DNA from: Liolophura sinensis
Lineage: Eukaryota; Mollusca; Polyplacophora; Chitonida; Chitonidae
Assembly (NCBI RefSeq): GCF_032854445.1
Contig: NC_088302.1
Span: forward strand, 36,152,191 to 36,216,190
Reading direction: 5' to 3'
Length of the DNA: 64,000 nucleotides
In this document: piece after piece, positions 1 through 15,300 of the stretch
How positions within the stretch are numbered: the stretch's first letter is position 1
How the letters are laid out: every line of letters starts with the position of its first letter
Program-made: the position numbers and the translations under genes
Notes under the pieces: generated by a model
What the model was told of the DNA's origin: nothing
What the model saw: the letters and a program-made list of their open reading frames with translations, nothing else
The model's database searches: none

Positions 1-212
1 ATTTCACGACTCTTTTTTCAATGACTGTCAGTGTTCAGGAGCACAGCATTAGCCTGCTAGCAGTGTGCCTGTGGAATGGTAGTGGAGTGATTGCCATATG
101 CACATACCATGGCAGTAACATTATTTTCCAACACAGACCTCCCCCTCCCCCACACCCCATCCCAAACAAAAACTGACTGCACTTAATCATCAAAATGTTT
201 TGATCATTTTAC
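1..212 (-). other. Intron 34, cut by the window edge
   Basis: No exon is recognisable in these bases. The next coding exon should enter in phase 1 to the left of the window. Confidence 0.6.
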
Positions 213-343
213 CGTCACAAGACGGGCAACAGTCTCCATTCAATGGGTGTGAACATGTCACAGTAGCACACTGCATCCTCTGACAGGAGATTCTGCCTCG
301 ATCACAAACACATTCCTCACAAGGGTCTCTTTGACTGGGAAAT
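213..343 (-). CDS. Giant gene exon 34: rest of VWC m (last exon in window)
   Basis: Residues about 2634-2677: PCEECVCDRGRISC, MQCATVTC and GDCCPSCDG. Acceptor ATTTCAG, donor GACG/GTAAAA, phase in 2, out 1. The gene must go on to the left of the window, since no stop or terminal domain is seen. Confidence 0.82.
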
Positions 344-3300
344 CTGAAATCACAGTGAATATACATATAGACAGTTAAAACTTTTCTTCTGACAACCTAA
401 TGATTTCTGTCCTCATTAGAAGGCTGACTTTCAAGTCCACATTTCATGAGTCAGTTTTGTAAATAATTTCAAATAAAACATTTTCAATGAATGAACTGCT
501 TGATGTAAATGTTTGCAGTTTTCCAACAGATTTATTTACAGTTCATTGGTGTTTTCAAGACCATTTCACTAGCATGATGTTTGTTAGTAAGACTGCCAGG
601 GGGCCCGGTTTCCTCCCACCATAATGCTGGTTGCCGACATAAAAGTAAAATATTCTTGAGTACAACACAAGCACAGCGTAAAACACCAATCAAATAAATA
701 CATAATAAAATACTGCCAGATGGATAACAGAAGAGCAGAGTTGTGAAGAGACCTCGTCAAAAATTGGTTTGGTAGAGGCCAACTGTTTGATAGACCAGTT
801 ATGTCTCCCATTTGTTTTTTAATGTTCTGAAAAAAAAAACAGCCATGAGTTTTTATCAGTATGATTCATCTAATTTGAGGTTCCTAATGTTTGACTGAAT
901 CCCTGTTGTATTCAACATGGCTCCTGCACCGAGTACAAAAACTGCCAGGTTCAACATTTTAAGCATGACTGAACTTCGGCTTTTCAAGAACATAATGTAG
1001 AGAATCATCCAAATCACACTTTACATCTTTAAAACTATAAAGCTTTTTCTTGCACAGACAGGTTGCTGACCTTTGGCCCTGCTGGAATTGCTGACCTTGA
1101 AATTCGCATGTTTCAGGTGGACAGATAGGGCAGCACTCTCCTGGCAGACTAAGGGGTTCTGGGCATGGTGCAGGGGAACAAGGTCGTGGCTGACAGTTCA
1201 CTGATCCATCCTACAGATAGAAGAAGCCCGAGAACGTTTTAATGCACAGATATCACAGCAATTAGTCTTATGAATGGGTGAAGCCAGGTAGAGCCAAGTG
1301 GTGGAACCTCCATATGCTTGTAGCAACCTCCAGACACAAAACCGCAGCTAAGATTAGGAGATAGGTTTGAATATGCCAAGGGTCACAGACTCTTTGTCTT
1401 TCAGGACAAACAATAAAGTATGTCGGCAAAAACAGAGGAAAAGTGGAATAGGGCTGTACTTTATGGACAGCTTTTAATAACTTGTATTGCTAAATGCAAC
1501 CTAAAACCCAAGTTAAACAGAAATAAGTTAAATCACACAATTCTTTCTTTGGCTAAATGTGCAGAATCAATCAAAATCAAGGAATTTATCAAATATGCAA
1601 AACTTAGGCAGAGACTGGGCTGCTTTTCTGACTTGATCTGATGATCTGTTAAAGTGAATATGAACACAAAATCTCACAAAACTTGCATATTATATAGGGG
1701 AATTATTGCACCTAAGTCACAAACATGAACAGATCCAAAATATTCTTTTTTGCAGGAGTGTAGGATAATAAACAATTTGAAGGCAACATATTTTTGATGA
1801 CCTTTTTTTGCATTAATAAAAATTATCATCAGAACTACAGCTAAAAATTCTTGCCCATAAGCCTACCCGACACAGGCATTCCTGGCACTTGTCCTTAGGA
1901 TGACGGAAAGTGTGTCCATTACGGAACAGACGGCGATCGTGTGCGCAGAGGTTACAGGAAGGGCAACACTCCCCCAGGGCCCGTGCTGGGTGGGTACATG
2001 TCAGGTGTTCACAGGGCTTAGGCTGACAGATCACCACCCCACTCTGTCACAGTAACAAACAACAACATGGGGACATTCATACTGACAAAACAGTGACTCA
2101 CAGAGAATTACCATTCTTTAGCGTTTCGTAGATTTAATAAAGTCAACGTTTGTAAATACACTGTATTAAAAATTTATGCAGCGTTAAATTTGTTTATCTG
2201 ATAATTTTCGAAAGCCATATTAAGAATTTCTCACTTGTACGACAGATGTGAGTTTTATGGGTACCGGAAACCAAAGTCATTGCAGTAAACCATCAACCTG
2301 TAGCAAATTTCTGACAAACGGTATATGCCCAATATACACACAACACTGGTAGAAGACAAATGATATACACTGTATAATGAATGCCCATGCCACAAGGGCG
2401 TTGTTGACCCCTTACTGTCACAAAGGCCTGACAAAGGCCACACAAATTCCTTGTTCAAGGCTGAGTTCAAACCAGTGACTTGTGTCCCAGTGATTCTAAG
2501 ATAGACATCTTAACCACTTGGCAGTAAATTAAATAGATTTAAACTTTCTTTACACGTTTTAAACTTTCTTTACACGTTTTAAACTTTCTTTACACGTTTT
2601 AAAAGTCTTGAAGACTGTTTGGTTTTCATCATGATTTATTGCAGAAACCCAGGATTATGATACCAGGCCATGCCTACTACACTCATGATAGCTAGGGGTC
2701 TTCTGCTGAAAGACCTTCAAGATCTCACCTTACAGTTACAGCTGCTACACCTGTCATTAGGGTGGTCAAACTTGTCCCCCTCTGGGTATTCCTGACCCTG
2801 GAAGCGGCAGGATGGGGGACAGGTCTCACAGCAGTGCCCGGCTGGGATGTAAGAGTTAGCACAGTTCACGGGTGAGCACCGAATTTTATCACATATCACG
2901 GAGCCTGACTGAGAAATGAGACAAAAAAAAAAAAAGCAGAGAAATGTATGGTAACAATGCCAATCCTGAGTCTAACTGGTATTGTACACTTCTATTAGAA
3001 TAAGTCTTCTGTCCACTGTATGTATAGCTCTTCTGCTTCTGGAGCAGGCAAAATTCCAAAACTTTTCACAACTAAGCTTGAAGGGACTGTTAAAAAACAT
3101 CTTTAAGACCAATTCCAGATTCTGCACACTCCATTTGCCTCAAGTCAATAATTACACGATGAAACAGGACATTATCTTACAAATAAACCTCAAAACACCT
3201 TATTAAGTTTAACAGAAACCCCAGGATCAGGAAAAAATGAGTAACTTGGTTAAAATTGTGCAGGGTTTTAGGTCATACACTTAAGGTTCTACCTTGCAGG

Positions 3301-6300
3301 TACAGACTTGACATGGGTCACCACTGGGAGGTGAGAACATCTGACCGTTCCTGAAGCGTCGCCTCTCAAAGTCACAGTGTTCACAGATGGGGCAGCACTG
3401 TCCCACGACTCGGGCAGGGTGGGTGCATCGAGGGGGGTCACACTGGATTGTCTCCCCACAGTCTACATGGCCATTCTGTAATTGAATGAACGAATGAATG
3501 ATTAGGGTTTAACACAGTGACAATATTTCAGACATATATTGGCAAGAACACCTTACAACCAGGAAACATTTATGGCTTTTCAAAATGAGAATAGTAACCT
3601 CCAAAATCACAACGAAAAGGAAACAGATGTTTCTGACAAAAGTTACAACTAAAAATCAGTTAAAATTCAAAAGCGCATGGAATGCAGCAGTATACAGTGT
3701 TTTTATATGCTTAAAAATATCTTTAAACACTTAACTACATTCACAGCATTGCCAGCGAATGCAGTGAAAGCATTAAAAGCACTTCAGAGCTACATGTATG
3801 CCAGCATCAAGCTTGTCAATGACAGTTATGTTTAAATATCAACTAGAAGGACTCATTCTGTTCACCTGGGCCAAATGAGAGAGCTCCAAGTCAGTCATCT
3901 TTTATAACAAGCTTGCCAAACGGGCTAAGGTCCTATTTTTGTCACCACAGACACTCACAGGGATTGAAGTGATAGTGAACAGCAGAAGTCACTCTTAGTC
4001 ACACAGCACTGTCTGTTTAAGTGAAATCTATCATCCAAAAGAAAATTTTAATGATGGTCCAAAAAAAATGAGATGTGGGTGAAAACTAACAATTTTCCCG
4101 GGTTGTGGGGGAAGGTATTATTTTTGTTTTATTATACCAAATGAAGAAGATAAAGACTTTAGAGAAATTAACATTGCTAGAAAAAAAAAAAAATCCATTT
4201 AATTAATATCTCACTGAGCACGTGCAGCGATAACAGGGGTTTCTTGCAGGTATGAAGGTCTGTCCCTCATCATACATTTGCTGGTCGTAGACACAGTGGG
4301 TGCAGACAGGGCAGCATTCTCCCTCCAGCACCTGAGGGTTGTTACAGGAGATCAGGGGACAGGGCTTTGGGGTACATACCACCTCGCCTGCAAGTCAATA
4401 TATGTACATGTATTATACATTTATTTATCTGTTGTTTAATGTCATACTCAAGAATGAACCACTGACCTTTGGCAAGTCACAGACAAAATTTCACCATGAC
4501 AATGGACTAGTTACGAACAAACTTGAACAATACTGAGGTCTGAGGAGCATCCCAAAAACAATGCAAGTAAGGGAATGTAGAAATTCCCTATCAAATGCTG
4601 GGATTGATCCCACACCTCAAGAGTGTCAGCAGTCAGAAGTCAGAAGTCACATTCCTCACCAATGAGCTATATCCCGCTCCGCTTAACCATAGCATTTTAC
4701 ACAAAATACACGTAATTAAATGCAATCCACATATCAAATATGGTATCATCAGGGAGAAATCTCACAATACACAGAGTGGATCCCACGAAATTTCAGTGCA
4801 AATTTCCTTGTCATGACAGAAATTTAATAAAAATGAAATAATGTAATTATTACATATCTACTTTATTTATGTTAGCATCTTGTTTTTGCAGACAACATGT
4901 GAGTCACCTTCTTGACATGTGCAGTCTGTGCAGGCATTTGGAGCAGGAACCATGGCATTGTGGCGGAAAAATCTTCCCTCATGTGGGCAGCCTGCAAAAA
5001 CAGAAAATTGGTTGAATCACGCTCATTATGATGAAATCTACATTCTTGGTAGAGGATAGGCTAGATGCAAGATCTGTTTCATTCTTCCCAGTTTAGTTTT
5101 CAGAAATACAGATCTGTACTCTTCCAATCACTATCCTGGAACTCTTTTCACAGGTGCTGTCTTCAACAATGTCAGAGATGTATGTTACAAAAAACATGTT
5201 TCTGTTTTTTCTACAGTAATTCTGAGTTCATACAACAAAGACATTAATGAATAATAAAGACCATAAGGTCACAATTAACACAAATGTTACATACCAAATT
5301 TTGGTAACCTCAATTTTCAATTGGAGTTGGTCGCATTCCCCAAAAAGATAAACTCATGAAATGCTTGTATAGAAACCAACAAGGTTATACCACTGAAAGG
5401 GCGACTGACAACTTCCTGGGTAATTTAAAAAAAACATAAATTTACAGAACTATAAGCAACTATTGTGATAAAAGATGATCTTAAATTTCCACCCTGGCAA
5501 TTAATGTAGTCATATGATTCAAAAATGGTGGTTTGTGAAGTTTGGATGCTGTCCTAGTGGACACAATTGTGTAACTTGCAACGTTATGGTCTTTACTATT
5601 CCTGCATAATGAGGTGATATATATTCAAATTCATGGTAAAGGTTTTTTGTCACATACAGCATTGACACACTGAGGACAGCTCTGGTGACAGGACTAATGA
5701 GTTCCAGGTGAGTTAACGATGAGTTAATGTGGAAGCTAAGCAGGGAACATGACCAACCAATCACAAAGCTAAGGATAGACCAACTACTGGAGGGCCTACT
5801 GACCACAGAGAGACTACACCAGGTGCTACAGCTCTGACTGAGATAACAACATCTTACCTTTACATATGGGACAGCAAGTACCAGAGACAACCTCTGTTCT
5901 CGTGCAGGACAGTCGAGGGCATATGTCTACAACTTCACATTGGATGTTACCATGGCGACACACACACTGCTCACAGTTGTCACCAGTTCGTGAGAAGTAG
6001 CGACTGTTGGGAATGACACGCCCATCATACAGGCAGTCTGGGCAAAGAATAACCAGACAATGATATCAAATTTATGCTATACAATAAATACAAAAAAGAC
6101 TACCCTAATTACTAAACCTTTGAAATCTGTGAAAGAGCAACTTTCATTGCAATTTTTGCACATTCATAATTAGATTTTGGAGACCAAACTACATTGGTTG
6201 GATTGGTCAATTTCAGGGCTTCAAAAAAAGTATAATTTTATCAGTCTACAATGAATACTGCCTTCAGAATATGCTTGAATAAACACCTTGCAATCATGCG

Positions 6301-9300
6301 AAAAGGTTGAAGAATTAGAGTATATATTAAAGTTGTTTAGTTTTTTATTTGTTTAGAGTTTAATGTCATGTTCAGGGGTTTTACACTTACAACAGCCCAG
6401 TTGTAAGTTAATGAGTGCAGGAAAGCAAAGTTCCTGGAGTAAACCACAACTCAGGTACCTAAGATATATGACCCTGACTTTATGATGCTACCCAGCTTAT
6501 ACACATGCCCCAGTGCAAAGTCTACCAGACTTAAGCTCAAAGACTTGCAAATTTTCAATAACTATCAAAGAAGCCTAAGTTTGTGGCTACCATCTTGAAA
6601 TTTTGGAATGTCCAATCATCATTACTTTTGAAAATCTCGGCTGCATAGAGCAGTTTGATACTGGACTTTGTTACAATATATAGTGGCCGCTGGTCGCATT
6701 GGAAAGGTCATCTTACAGGTCATTTAACATGGAAAATCGTTCGGTCATTGCAGAGAGTGGCTGCTTAAGACAGTTAGATGCTAAATGCAGGTTCCCGTAA
6801 GTACTTTTTATTCTCTGATCTATATGTATTACAGCTTAGTAACAGATACAGTTACGGTAACTTTTGGGGGGGCCGACTCCACAAGACTGTCTCTGACATG
6901 GGTCAAAGTTTATAAACTCTATACAATGCTTACTTTTTGGTACTGGAAGATGAAATTTGGATACATTTGTCTTGGGATAACAATAGTGCTGGACAAAATT
7001 CGAATTTCTAAACCCACAAAATAAGATTTAAGATTGTACTTCAAATTTTCAGTGAAGTCAGAAATGGCTTTTTTGGAATCAACCCAAATGGATGACTTCC
7101 TCAAATATACCTGCTTAGTTCCAAGTATTTACCTGTACATGCAGAGCAGCACTCCCCAGTAAGAATCACTCCATGAGTACACTCCAGTTCACACTCCTGC
7201 TGTACTTTACAGCTCACCAGCCCGTCACGACACTCACACATCTGACAGTCTGTCTCGTCTGGGGTCCAGATTTCACCATGCTCGTACTGACGATCATTGT
7301 GGGTGCATTCTGATTGGAAGAAAATAACAAAACTGAGTAAAAGCAAAGTTACAAAACAGATCAAGGGAGATAAGTCTATATTGCAGGGAGTTATACTCCC
7401 TGATATTCTTCAGTACCGTACAGCCAAATATAAGTATGAAGTATTATTGTATGTATTATTTTGATTTTTTTTTCTCTAAAAAAATTTTTTCTCTAAAAAA
7501 ATTGTAATGAAACTATGAAAGTAGGAAACTCTGTATTTATGTATATTGCAAGTCCGTCCGATTTTCTTAACAATACTGTTCATAACAGTATTATCATTAA
7601 TAGGGATTACACTTTCTGAATATAGCACAGATTCTAGTGCTGAAATTTGGCTGAGACCATTGCGAGTTTCCAACCAGCGACCTCAGAGTCAGGCACCTAA
7701 CCGCCAGCAATACATGTCAACTGTCTAGACCACTCGACCAACAGGCCTTCCACAAAAATGGAAGGTAGTTGACCGGTAGACTTTACAGCGAACATGCATT
7801 ACCCCTCTGATGATCACAAACGACGTCACTCCCTTAGATGAATATATCAGATAGGTATAGATGTCATTCAGAAAGTGGAATAAGTAACAGTATTATCGTT
7901 AATAGGGAAATCGTTAATACACTAGAAAGTGTAATCCCTATTAACGATAATAGGGAATAAGTAACAGTATTATCGTTAATACACTAGAAAGTGTAATCCC
8001 TATTAACGATAATAGGGAATAAGTAACAGTATTATCGTTAATACACTAGAAAGTGTAATCCCTATTAACGATAATACTGTTACTTATTCCCTATTATCGT
8101 TAATAGGGATTACACTTTCTAGTGTATTAACGATTTCCCTATTAACGATAATACTGTTACTTATTCCACTTTCTAAATGACATCTATACCTATCTGATAT
8201 ATTCATCTAAGGGAGTGACGTCGTTTGTGATCATCAGAGGGGTAATGCATGTTCGCTGTAAAGTCTACCGGTCAACTACCTTCCATTTTTGTGGAAGGCC
8301 TGTTGGTCGAGTGGTCTAGACGGTTGACATGTATTGCTGGCGGTTAGGTGCCTGACTCTGAGGTCGCTGGTTGGAAACCCGCAGTGGTCTCAGCCAAATT
8401 TGTGCTATATTCAGAAAGTGTAATCCCTATTAACGATAATACTGTTACTTATTCCACTTTCTAAATGACATCAATACTGTTCATCTTAAAGACTTCATGT
8501 CTGGGAGGTGTACTACCAAGAACCCAAATCCAAAAGTGCTGAGTGACAGTAAAACAGTTTGAGTTTCTCACACATATTTCATAATTATAAAAGAAGAATC
8601 TTTATAAAAATTGGGTATGCAAATTAGACAGCAGTCATGCTGATATATATAGTAATTGTTTTGTCTACATGAAGACGACCTCAATAGCAAAACACACGCC
8701 AGCATGAAGCGTATGTCAGACTATTAAATATTATCCAGGAAAATAGTTAAATTTATTTTTTCAGAATATTTTTCAACCCAGTAAAATGCATTAAAAACTC
8801 TGGATTCCATTGTCGCCTTTTCTGACCATATTCGGACCTGTGATGTCACTTCAGCTTTTTGCCACTTGACACACACTTGACTGCTATATTTCATCATTCA
8901 AAATGTTGCTTTATTTAGAGCTACGAATGTATTCAACAAATGGACCTTGGAACGAACCATTGCAAGAGAGAAATATTGCTGTGACGTCACTGATACCCTC
9001 TGGGTCCCACCATGCCACCATACGTTTTAAATGCATTTTAGTCGGTTAGAAAAATTCTAATAAAATAAATCAAACCATTCTCCTGGATAGTGTTTAATGG
9101 TTTTTCAACTGATAAATACTTTATTTTATTGTTTTCTTTGCTTTCAAAAAAAACATAAGTGTAAAAACTACAAAAGTGCACTTACTGGGGCATTCTGTCG
9201 CACAACACTCTCCAGGTTTCTTCACAGGCCGTCGGCAGGTGACTTGGTGTGGAAAACACTTGATGGCAAAGCAACGGACAACAGAGTTGGTACAAGAACA

Positions 9301-12300
9301 GTTCAGACAGGGATCATAGCTGGGGATGAACTGCTCTGAGTGATGGTAAATGCTGCCCTCATAACTACAGGCTGAAGAAAGACGAGTCAATTTTGATTAT
9401 CTCCCTTTGTCCCAAATAACTTCTACTACAAATTATAAAGAGACCCTGAAAATATCAATATATATTCCAGTGTAGAACACAAAATTGTATGTTGATGTTT
9501 TCTTCTTTTAACCAGTTTTCAATCATAAAACATTAATACAAAATGCAACAGTGCATTTTTGAGCAGTACATCAACCACAAACTTAGATTTGGTAGGAAGT
9601 CTATTAAAGAGCTCATCTGTAGGAGACACATGAATGCAAAACTTCAGCTCGATACATAAAGTACTGAAAACGTGAATTTGGTAATTAACGGCATTTAATA
9701 TGAACAAACCGTATCAACCATGGAATATCCCCCTCGTGTTATTGTTCTCCGCATGTGTGCAGCCTCTGAGCTCAAAACATTCAGTACTATTTACTATACC
9801 ACCCTTAACATTTTGTTGAACATTGCTTTCCCTGTTCCTGAAAGCAGACGTCGAAACTTAGAGTATGACATAAGCTAAAGTAGTCTTAGGCCAGCCAAAA
9901 GCTGTCAAAATAAATTTTCTTACAGCAAACATGCATACAGTAAATATTTCAAGCATATTTGTCATTTCCACACACCTGCATCACAGACAGGACAGCATAG
10001 TCCCGGAGGCTGGATGGGATTCTCACAAGTGGTGGGTGGGCAGGTCTTTGTTGTACATTCCACATCACCTTGGTTACAGCGGCACACGGCACATGCATCA
10101 GGCTGAAACTCCTCACCATCCTGATATATGACATCACCATAGTAACAACCTGAACAGGTGGCAAAGGATTACATGAAAACCAAAGTAAAAAACATAAAAA
10201 ACTCAGTTTTTGAGATATTTCGATCATAACATTTCACTCAAGACAAATATGTCCGCTCAAAATGTCCAAATTCCATTTGCTCAGGAGCATGATAATAGAA
10301 TCATTTTCCGTTGATTACAAATACATGACTATGGTTGATGAAACAAACTAACCAATCAATCAATCAATCAATCAATCATGAGTGATATGCAAAAGATCAA
10401 TCAAACAGAAGCACTGCCAAGAACCCATAGGTCATTAGTTTATATCTTTGTCTATACATGTATATACAGCTGTACAACTCACCAACACAGACAGGGCAGC
10501 AGTCGCCCTCTGGGGTGTACGGGTGGGCACAGGGCAGTTCTGGGCACACAAGCTTATTACACACCTTTTGACCATCCTGAAAATATACAAAAATTACTGA
10601 TACAGAGTACCAATCATACTACTCTCAATAGCAAGCAACCAGCTCACTACTAGCATACAGGTAGCAGGCTTCCAGCATGCCACTTTCACAAACAGTGTAT
10701 TCAGGGATACCAACAGCACTATAGACTCAATGGCAAGTCACCAGCTCACTACTAGCATACAGGTAGCAGGCTCCCAGCATGCCACTTTCACAAACAGTGT
10801 ATTTAGTGATACCAACAACATTGGAGACTCAATGGCAAGCCACCAGCTCACTACTAGCATGCAGGTAGCAGGCTTCCAGCGTGCCACTTTCACAATCAGT
10901 GTATTTAGTGATACCATCAACACTGTAATGGCTCAATGGCAAGCCACCATCTCACTACCAGCATACAGGCAGCAGGCTTCCAGCATGCCACTTTCACAGT
11001 GTATTTAGTGATACCAACAACACTGTAGACTCAATGGCAAGCCACCAGCTCACTACTAGCATGGAAGTAGCAGGCTTTCAGTGACTAGCTCAGAAGAGCT
11101 GGCTATTGTCAAACAAAAATCTTGCATATCTGACACATACATTCCCTACCATGTCCAATATGATGAAAAAAAGAAAGATGAAAGATGATGACATTTTATT
11201 GCAGGGCCCTGTGACATAAACGAGAAACTGTGCTGTTTCACTGGAGAACAAACCGACATATTTGAACTATGTCTGACCTCTTGACCACTGCAATGCTGTT
11301 AGCAAACATAGTTAATGACAAACTACTAACATTAATGTTATTTGCTTATTTATTTATTTATTTGATTGGTGTTTTACTCTGTCCTGAAGTATATTTTAAG
11401 TAAATTTAAGTATATTTGTGGGCAGCATTATGGTGGGAGGAATGCGAACAGAGCCCAGGGGAAACCCCACAACCATCCGCAGGTTGGTGACAGACTTTCA
11501 CACGAACAACCAGAAATAAAACCAGCATGAACTGGTCTTAAACTCACAGCAGCCACATTGATGAGAAGCTCCTGTGTCGTTTTTCTGCATTAGCATGCTA
11601 AACACTCCGCTACCAAACAGGCCAACTAACAAACTACTCACAGTGCATGTACAGGTCAGACATGGTGTCTCCTGCCATTGTTCCCCGTCCTTGTGCCCCT
11701 CACACTCCAGGCAGACTGGGCAACATTCTCCCTCCAGATCCGCTGGGGTCCTACAGTTGTGGATGTCGGGGCAAGTCTTCTGGGCACATGTCACATTACC
11801 ATGGTAACACATGCACAAATCACATCCGTCACTGATTGGCTTGCCACTCTCATATACTTGATTCTTGTAAAAACAGCCATCTTAAACACAAATTAGTGTG
11901 ACATTCACCATTATTTGGTGACTCTTGCAAGTGTGGTATTACTTTCAAAACCATTTACTATATGAGCTGCAATGATTTTGACAAAAGGTCACAGATTAAT
12001 TTGATGAACTGAAATTAATTCCAGAAGCAAACAAACGACAGAAATCAATGCATGTAAAATAAGATAAATGATGCTCGCTGGTTCAATAATAAGAATTTAC
12101 TTATGTAAATAATATTATGACATGGTACTGACATAATAATTTGTAGGGGACATGGATTCTTGCATTTATAAATGTACAGACAAAACAATTTGTTGTTTTA
12201 TTAGTGGCAAACAAGTATTAGCTACCTACCTTCACAAGATGGACAACACTGACCCTTTGCCTTGACTGGGTGTTGACAATTAACGTCGGGACAGTCAATC

Positions 12301-15300
12301 CTCTGACAGCCCACATTACCCCTCTGCAAATTTATCCAAATGTTAATTCCTCCACCTTTTCATATGTGAAACAACAACTTTCACTGCAATTTTGGAAACA
12401 AAGCTGCATTGGGTCGATTGGGTCAATTTCAGGGCTTCACAAAAATACAATTTTATCAGTCCACACAGATTAATGCCTTCAAAATATGCTTGAATAAACA
12501 CCGTAGTCTCCTTCACAAACATCTCTGATATTAAGAAAATTAAGTCATGAAATGTTAATTTCATTTCAGAAGAATAACTTGTGTCATCTTGAGTCAGAAA
12601 AATTATAGAATACAGTTCTTACGAAGTCATTTCAGAAATTTACATGCCACATTAATGTATCGCAATTCTGGTATTGGAAAATACATCTGAAGAATTTGCC
12701 AATGTAGAAATCCAAAATAACCTTTTGTTTGCTGCTAGTTAAAGATTCATTAATGCAACAATTATAAAAGCTGTGAGCCATAATAATCATTTTTGTAAAT
12801 ACATGTAACAATTACAAAGCCCTTTGTACAAAAAAGACATCCAATCATATCACCCCAAACTGCAATAATCTGGGCTACAACTCAAGTCCAGTGTTGAATA
12901 TGTTCAGTGAGCATCAAACCCATATGAGTATTAACAAGTTCAAACTCATCACTGACCCTTGACTTGCTTATGACGTGCATTTATTTGGGATTATAACAAT
13001 TATTCTTATTAGGTGGCCAAACATTCTGTGCTGGGACACCAACTGAAATCATTCTGATTTTTATTATTATTTTTGTTTCCTTTTCTTGAGCTGTAAAAGG
13101 AAAAGTTTTCATTGGATTTTGTTGAAATTTGGTGATTTAAGGAGCTAGGTTACAAGGCAAATTTTGGCTGTTTTGGTTAACTTTGGTCATGTGACATGGC
13201 AGCCAACTTGGATTTTGATCAAAATCTGTAAAAAATCTTCTTCTCAAGAACCAACGAACGGATTCTTTTGACATCTGATGTACTTGTACAGTGATCCAGT
13301 AAGAGCAAGTTTGAAAAAATCTTGGACATTTATCGAAAGCTTTGGAAGCTAGCCATTGGTTGAAGTTATGACGTCATAAAAAGTGTCTAATTTTGATAAT
13401 GTTTTCCTGTATTCAGGTGCGTTTGGCAACACTGATTCCGAATCTGCTTTCGGATTTTGCCTAGCTTCTTGAGATATGGTAAAAAAAACTTTTTTCAGTT
13501 ACGTACTTTCAATAACGTAACTCGAAAACTATGGTAGCTACAAATGTGAAACTTGCACCAAACAGTAGCCCAAGGCATGTAGTTTCTGCTGGGTGTCAAC
13601 AGATTTGAGCTGCAATCAACATTTTTCTTGATAAAAATGTTTAAAATGACCAAAATTTCATATCTTAATATCTCCTAACATTTCCTGTCAGCTACATGCA
13701 CCCTCTCCTTGTCAGCTCTCAAAACTGAACTGAACCCAGGGAAACCAGATGGGACACTAGAGAGTTGGCTGATTGCACACCATGTGTTGAGCAACCTGAA
13801 ATATACGCACATAACCAGGTGTGGTGATCGCCAAGGCCTAATGCGGGCAAGACGCTGGGGTGGTCTTCAGCACTGGACGTATTGTATATGATATCTGCTA
13901 GTGTGGGCTTCAAACCTAGTTGAATATTTTTCATTTTTGTCATGCTATTTCTCCATGTTGCGTATTTTTGTAAACAGGCAACTCTTTTGTACTGTTACAG
14001 TTTGTACATGCAGGTTGAATTTGTTGAATTTTCCACTGTCTCTATACTTCAGCAGTTAAATCGAGCTATTAATCGTTATGTCTGTTAATATCTGTTCGTA
14101 AACAGATGCTTGCCAAAGCTTAATTTTTCTGATTGTGGCACATTAATTTAGTGCATTACTTTCATAGTGTTTATGTTTGCCAAAGCTTAATTTTTCGGAT
14201 TTTGTCAAATTAGATTAGTTCATTTCTTTCAAATTCGTAGTGTTTTCTTGTTTGACATTCAACTGGGCCTTCATGCTTGGTGACAGGTATTGCTGTACGA
14301 AAGGCAACAGCTTTAATTCTAATTGTATCAGGGTGAAATAGGCTGCAGGGAATTTCCCTTTAGTCTAATGGTAGACTGGACTCATAACCCAGAGATCACT
14401 GGTTCAAATCCCCAGCTGGTAAATCCCATCATATATTGACAAAAGTTTCAATACAGACCTAGAAGCAACCCCTGTCTTGCCTTTCCTTTAATGTATAGCC
14501 TGTTTCGACAGTTCTACAACTTAACACATTTGCATAGTAACATCAGTGAACTTTATGGAAGTTAATAATGACAATATTTCATCATTCAAGAGTAAATGTC
14601 TTAACTAACCTGACACTGACAGATTCTACACTCTGACGTCTGCCATGTTGTGTTCTCAGCTCTCATCCTGCCCTCATTATCAATGCAGCCTGCAAAAACA
14701 TGAGCAGAAAGTGACATTCATGGAGAGGTTAACTGAATCATACTGTGTATACTGTAGGCCTGTCTCACTGCTTAGTGTTTTTGAAGTGAAATTTTTCTTC
14801 ATTCCGTTGATTCATCCATCCTATAGGGCCACTTAAGAGTATTTGTGAAGTCTGATTAATTTCCTGTCAGAAATCCTAAGTATTGGCATAAAAGGTATCA
14901 TTTTCAGGCCTTTGTCTGTTTTCAAAAGTGCATTTTTACCCAGTAAACCAATTGAAAGACATTCCCCAGCTTTACACAGATTTATTTCAATCAAGGCAGT
15001 GAACATAAGTGCTTGTCTCAGGAAAAATATGGTACAAAAATTCCAAGCCCTACACTGAAAGCTAATTGTTTTGGTATTCTCGTACCTTCTCCACACTTAT
15101 CTTAAGGGAGAAAAAAACATAAAAATGAGGCCAAAATCAGATGAAAGAGCATGAGGAGAAAAGGGTATTTATGGTATTTACGACTAACTTTTCGTGCTCT
15201 TTTATCTGAACTTTATGTTTTTGTATGTTTTCTCTACCTTTAACAATTGCATTTTCATTATATCAGGACAAATATAAAGGTCACATCTGTTGTGCTGCTA

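Noticed and set aside
959-1070. Read-through tail of exon 33 as a true C-terminus of the giant protein
   Set aside because: It would end mid-VWC. The donor at 1070 joins exon 34 in phase and completes a perfect VWC centre, so the gene continues.
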